Both the position numbers and the translations under genes were made by a program. From NCBI RefSeq assembly GCF_014773385.1, contig NZ_JACXAI010000023.1, forward strand, positions 40,784 through 104,783: a stretch of DNA of 64,000 nucleotides, in the 5' to 3' direction. The notes under the pieces were generated by a model that made no database searches, had not been told where the DNA came from, and saw only the letters and a list, made by a program, of their open reading frames with translations. Shown here in pieces: positions 61,047 to 64,000 of the stretch (position 1 is the first letter of the stretch; each line of letters begins with the position of its first letter). Source of the stretch: Metabacillus arenae (GTDB lineage: Bacteria; Bacillota; Bacilli; Bacillales; Bacillaceae).

Positions 61047-61179
61047 CAATTGTTGTTTGTATCAACAGAGCAATCGGTTTTACATGGATTGCTTTAAGTC
61101 ATATCTCGCACTTCTCACATCAATTGATACAACCAATCTTTTGAACAAGGTTTGTAAAAGAAGATTAAAAAAGAGAGCT

Positions 61180-61854
61180 TTAAAGTTGTTGAACGAACAA
61201 CCCGGCTCCCTCTTGCCATTCTGCATAAAACACATCTTTAACACGTTCGATTTTTTGCTGCTTTAGTTGTCCAATAAGCCAATCCTTTGAAAGGCGAGCC
61301 TCTTTTAAATTATCCCAAACAATTTCACCGTCAATAATTAACGTGATAGGAAGGTTCACATTGTTTGCGGAAAGATTAAGGTCACTTAATGTCGGTGTAT
61401 CAAATGGCGCCTTCTTTAGAACACTGACGGTACCATCTGTTTCGAGGATTGCATACTCTATTTCTCTTAAAGAAAATACCCCTTTACTACGGATAAGATG
61501 CTGCAGTTGGTTGATATCCAATTTTGCCTTCTTTAATACTTGCTTTAAGATTTGTCCTTTGTGAATAATGATGGCTGGACTTCCTTCAAAAAACTTCCGA
61601 GTCCCTTTGAACTTTTGGGTGATCACTTCAATCATGTAAATTAATATCCCCCATAGTGCAGTAGCAAACAATATTTTTACCAAACCAATATTTTCATCAA
61701 ATACGGCATTCCCAACTAGCTCACCAAGGACGAGAGCTGAAATGAAATCGAAAGGAGTAATCTGAGTAATTTGTGTTTTTCCAAGGATAGTCGTAATCAC
61801 AAACAAACCAAAAAAACCAATTATCAATTCTACAGAAATCTTTGCAAATTCCAT
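61180..61854 (-). CDS. DUF421 (YetF-like) membrane protein 2
   Basis: This 224-residue protein has three N-terminal membrane segments and the DUF421 domain (AIIIHKGQILKQVLKKAKLD, IEYAILETDGTVSVLKKAP, LPITLIIDGEIVWDNLKE). It is related to the protein at 54939 but separate. Family members may act in spore inner membrane properties, though many are vegetative. The ATG at 61854 is followed by FAKISVELIIGF; its ribosome site is ggaggg. Confidence 0.85.
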   Translation of the reverse strand: MEFAKISVELIIGFFGLFVITTILGKTQITQITPFDFISALVLGELVGNAVFDENIGLVKILFATALWGILIYMIEVITQKFKGTRKFFEGSPAIIIHKGQILKQVLKKAKLDINQLQHLIRSKGVFSLREIEYAILETDGTVSVLKKAPFDTPTLSDLNLSANNVNLPITLIIDGEIVWDNLKEARLSKDWLIGQLKQQKIERVKDVFYAEWQEGAGLFVQQL

Positions 61855-61956
61855 GGCAGCCCTCCGAGCGAAATGTCTTACTGTTAGAATGCTCGGTTGT
61901 TTACAGGTTTATCATCATTTTTTAAAACTTGTTCATGCAAAATTCACAATCCATAC

Positions 61957-61984
61957 AAAAGGCAGCTGATAACAGCTGCCTTTA
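61957..61984 (-). terminator. Terminator of the yjcF operon
   Basis: Read on the minus strand, AAAGGCAGCTG and CAGCTGCCTTTT form a perfect 11-bp stem with a 4-base loop and T-run, just past the yjcF stop. Confidence 0.9.
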
Positions 61985-61990
61985 AATAGC

Positions 61991-62416
61991 TTAGAGATGA
62001 TCTTTCACCATTGTCACATGCGGAATTCCCGCATCTAAATATTCTTCAGAAATTACTTTATATCCAAGCTTTTCGTAGAATGAAACCGCATGGGTTTGGG
62101 CGCTTAGCTTAAATTTGCTGGCTCCTTTTTCTTTTGCAACATCCTCAAGCTTTTCCATAATTATGTTGCCTGCCCCGCGGCCGCGATATTCGGGAAGAAT
62201 ACATATACGCTCCATCTTTCCGTAACCGTCAACTATACGCAGCCGCCCTGCTCCTGCAGGAAGAGTCTCATCATATAGAATGACATGGGTGGCTTCCTCT
62301 TCAAGGTCATCAATTTCTTCTTCCTCAGGGACTTGTTGTTCTTCTACGAACACTTTTTTTCTAACATAAAAGGCATCTTCTAGTGCTTCATTTGTTTCAA
62401 CGACCTTAACTTCCAT
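61991..62416 (-). CDS. yjcF: GNAT-family acetyltransferase YjcF
   Basis: This 141-residue GNAT protein has VRKKVFVEEQQVPEEEEID, AGAGRLRIVDGYGKMERICI, the acetyl-CoA loop LPEYRGRGAGNIIM and SAQTHAVSFYEKLGYKVISE. It matches B. subtilis YjcF, which precedes yjcG in order here. Stop and start with yjcG are 2 bases apart, so they are one operon. Substrate unknown. Its place marks conserved right-flank synteny. Confidence 0.9.
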   Translation of the reverse strand: MEVKVVETNEALEDAFYVRKKVFVEEQQVPEEEEIDDLEEEATHVILYDETLPAGAGRLRIVDGYGKMERICILPEYRGRGAGNIIMEKLEDVAKEKGASKFKLSAQTHAVSFYEKLGYKVISEEYLDAGIPHVTMVKDHL

Positions 62417-62418
62417 TT

Positions 62419-62937
62419 CTATTCTAAATCCTTTCCAAGACGGAATGTTTCATAAACTGTCCATGATCCGTTTTCAAGCTGATAAAGAAGATGGAAGCGG
62501 TCAATGGTTTCTGATTGCTCAATATTCATCATTTTTAATGAACCTAAAACATCTGAGTGTTCATCATCAGATAATTTTTGACCGATTGTAATGTGGGGAA
62601 CGAAAGAATACTCAGGATTACTTTCAAGTTTTCCGCTGTGAAGAGCCTTGTGCAAGCTCAAAATTTCCTCCGTTGGTTCCACTTTTAAATAAATGACATT
62701 GTTTACAGGTGAAAACGAGCTGAATTTTTTAATCGTTAATTCGATTGGATCGGTTGACTTTGCTACCTCTCGAATCGCATTAGCAATCACGTTTATTTCT
62801 TCGTCTGTTGCTTCAAACGGAGACTTTAATGTGAGATGCGGAGTAATCAGCGCATAATGAGGGTCATAGCGTTTACGGTATGAGTTCGCAAGATCCTGTA
62901 CTTTTTTCGATGGAAATATCACAATTCCGTATTTCAT
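62419..62937 (-). CDS. yjcG: 2H phosphoesterase (2'-5' RNA ligase-like) YjcG
   Basis: This 172-residue protein has two HxT motifs, HLTLKSPF (about residue 36) and HITIGQKL (about residue 115), as in YjcG-type 2H phosphoesterases. They may hydrolyse cyclic phosphodiesters. The ATG follows aggaggga. It belongs with yjcF and yjcH as in B. subtilis. Confidence 0.92.
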   Translation of the reverse strand: MKYGIVIFPSKKVQDLANSYRKRYDPHYALITPHLTLKSPFEATDEEINVIANAIREVAKSTDPIELTIKKFSSFSPVNNVIYLKVEPTEEILSLHKALHSGKLESNPEYSFVPHITIGQKLSDDEHSDVLGSLKMMNIEQSETIDRFHLLYQLENGSWTVYETFRLGKDLE

Positions 62938-63012
62938 AAGATTCCCTCCTAATTAAGTGCTTTCAATTTGTATACCTATTATATCAAATGTTTGGTTGAT
63001 TCGGACAATGGT

Positions 63013-63741
63013 TTAGAACATGACTATTAGCGCATTTTTTAATAAAGGCTGCCAGTATGTCCATTTATGATCACCATCAAACTCTTCATAGGTATAAGAA
63101 AAACCTTTTTCTTTAAAAAGTAAAGACAGCTCCCTGTTTGGTGTAATAAAATCCTTTACTTCTCCATCTGTTGTTTTCACTTCATCCTCTTTTGTACCAA
63201 TTTGATGATAAATAGTCAAAAGTTCCTTTGAAGTAAATTTTTCAACCTCTGATAGAACATATGAATTGACAAATGGTGATTGCAAAGCGACTTTTCCAAA
63301 TATATTTGGATAGTCGAGGCTTGCCATCAACGAAACAGTTGCAGCCAATGAATCCCCGATTAAGGCCCGTCCATATCCCATCTGATAGGTTGGATATTCA
63401 CGGTCTATGTATGGAACTAGCTCATGTGCTAAAAAGCGTTTATATGACTCAAATTTGGCTCCATTTGTATGGTACTTTTCTTTTCTATCCTCTACACTCT
63501 TATAAGGAATTCCGACAACAATGGTGTTTTCTATCTCCTTGTTAGCTAATAATTGCTCTAGCTGTCTTGCAACTCTCCCCAATTGAAAGTAATCCCGGCC
63601 ATCTTGGGCAATTAAAACATTATACTTATAAAGAGGAGAAAACGATTTTGGCAAATAAACTAAAAGAGTGACCTCTTCTTGAAGCTCTTTAGATTCAAAA
63701 GCGATTTCTTTGACGATACCTGCCTGCTTTACCACGATCAT
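63013..63741 (-). CDS. yjcH: Esterase-like protein YjcH
   Basis: This 242-residue alpha/beta-hydrolase of the Fes/EstD family has VLIAQDGRDYFQLGRVARQL, TIVVGIPYKSVEDRK, the nucleophile region GRALIGDSLAATVSLMAS (GDSLA) and FDGDHKWTYWQP (His). It matches YjcH, the next gene after yjcG in B. subtilis. Start: ATG 63741, though GTG 63735 is better spaced from gggggа-type purines; an upstream TTG at 63753 has little support. The protein's substrate is unknown. Confidence 0.88.
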   Translation of the reverse strand: MIVVKQAGIVKEIAFESKELQEEVTLLVYLPKSFSPLYKYNVLIAQDGRDYFQLGRVARQLEQLLANKEIENTIVVGIPYKSVEDRKEKYHTNGAKFESYKRFLAHELVPYIDREYPTYQMGYGRALIGDSLAATVSLMASLDYPNIFGKVALQSPFVNSYVLSEVEKFTSKELLTIYHQIGTKEDEVKTTDGEVKDFITPNRELSLLFKEKGFSYTYEEFDGDHKWTYWQPLLKNALIVMF

Positions 63742-64000
63742 TCCCCCAAGCAATCCTTAAAATATTTCAGTTTTTAGCTTCGTTTTTTTCATGAAGCATG
63801 AAGCGTTTCCATCTATTTTAGCATGATTAGGATAAAAATTCTCATATATCGATTCGAGAGATCGAGTCAAGTACTTGTGGGAGTTTTTTTCTGAAGCTTG
63901 GTAACTCCTCTTTTGTGTATTGTTCTGACCTTTTTATGGTAACGCTTCCCCTTTTTGTTTGGGGTCTCTCGTAATCTTATGTCTCGTTTTTTAAATGCCT
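63742..64000. other. Window edge, nothing recognised
   Basis: No reading frame or RNA element was recognised in the last 259 bases. A SAM riboswitch upstream of a following gene, as in B. subtilis, is not visible within the window. Confidence 0.4.

Noticed and set aside
1..64000. CRISPR arrays, tRNA, rRNA, insertion sequences, integrases and phage genes
   Set aside because: None were recognised on either strand. The 13-base-spaced palindromes at 57000 have too few, palindromic units and spacers too short for a CRISPR.

Overview
The window looks like chromosomal DNA of a low-GC, endospore-forming Bacillaceae bacterium. It carries a FapR-type fabI, two cotO-like genes, cotZ/cotY, cgeB, yjcA, two yjcZ-type genes, spoVIF, yjcD and yjcF-yjcG-yjcH. 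It also has many candidate sigma-K promoters of the form AC-N16/17-CATANNNTA. The species cannot be named from the sequence alone. All family assignments rest on motif recognition and memory, not on database searches.

Layout. (1) 1-2.6 kb: the end of a sugar-uptake operon (ABC permease plus a GH2 glycosidase). (2) 2.6-7.7 kb: fabI, a small unknown, yjcZ, cotO copy 1, yjcA, cotO copy 2 and cotZ. This is the left flank of what in B. subtilis is the fabI-cotO-cotZ-cotY-cotX-cotW-cotV-yjcA-spoVIF-yjcD region. (3) 8.2-22.1 kb: glycan assembly, with a cgeA-like/cgeB pair, several glycosyltransferases, GDP-mannose pyrophosphorylase, a YheC/D ATP-grasp protein, a GNAT and four sulfotransferase-like genes. 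(4) 22.3-38.4 kb: a long co-directional operon for a pseudaminic-acid-type sugar (PseB, PseC, PseF, PseG, PseI). It has unusual additions: a second aminotransferase, an aldo/keto reductase, an ATP-grasp ligase, HAD, an AAC(3)-like acyltransferase, a DUF4910 protein, two acyl carrier proteins, an AMP-forming adenylation enzyme and an FkbH-like glyceryl-carrier enzyme. (5) 38.6-45.6 kb: GT2, a PHP phosphoesterase, ATP sulfurylase and APS kinase (PAPS synthesis), GalU and a TauE/SafE permease. (6) 45.9-54.3 kb: spore-surface structural proteins. These are small basic GCGC proteins, a Cys/Lys/Tyr-rich protein with a frameshifted tail and four SPOCS (DUF3794/CsxC-like) paralogues, together with a ParM-like actin and its partner. 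(7) 54.9-64 kb: the right flank, with two DUF421 proteins, a ymaF copy broken by a stop codon, yjcZ, spoVIF, yjcD, a small unknown, an MBL hydrolase, yjcF, yjcG and yjcH.

How it may work together (inference). The ancestral coat block appears split by about 49 kb of accessory genes. These could build a spore-crust glycan in the mother cell: nucleotide sugars (ManC, GalU, Pse pathway), glycosyltransferases, carrier-protein-based acylation of the nonulosonic acid, and sulfation by four sulfotransferases fed by Sat-CysC. The adjacent PHP enzyme is a candidate for removing the by-product pAp. A sulfated, acyl-modified pseudaminic-acid spore glycan is the most exciting hypothesis here. It rests on gene content and has not been shown.
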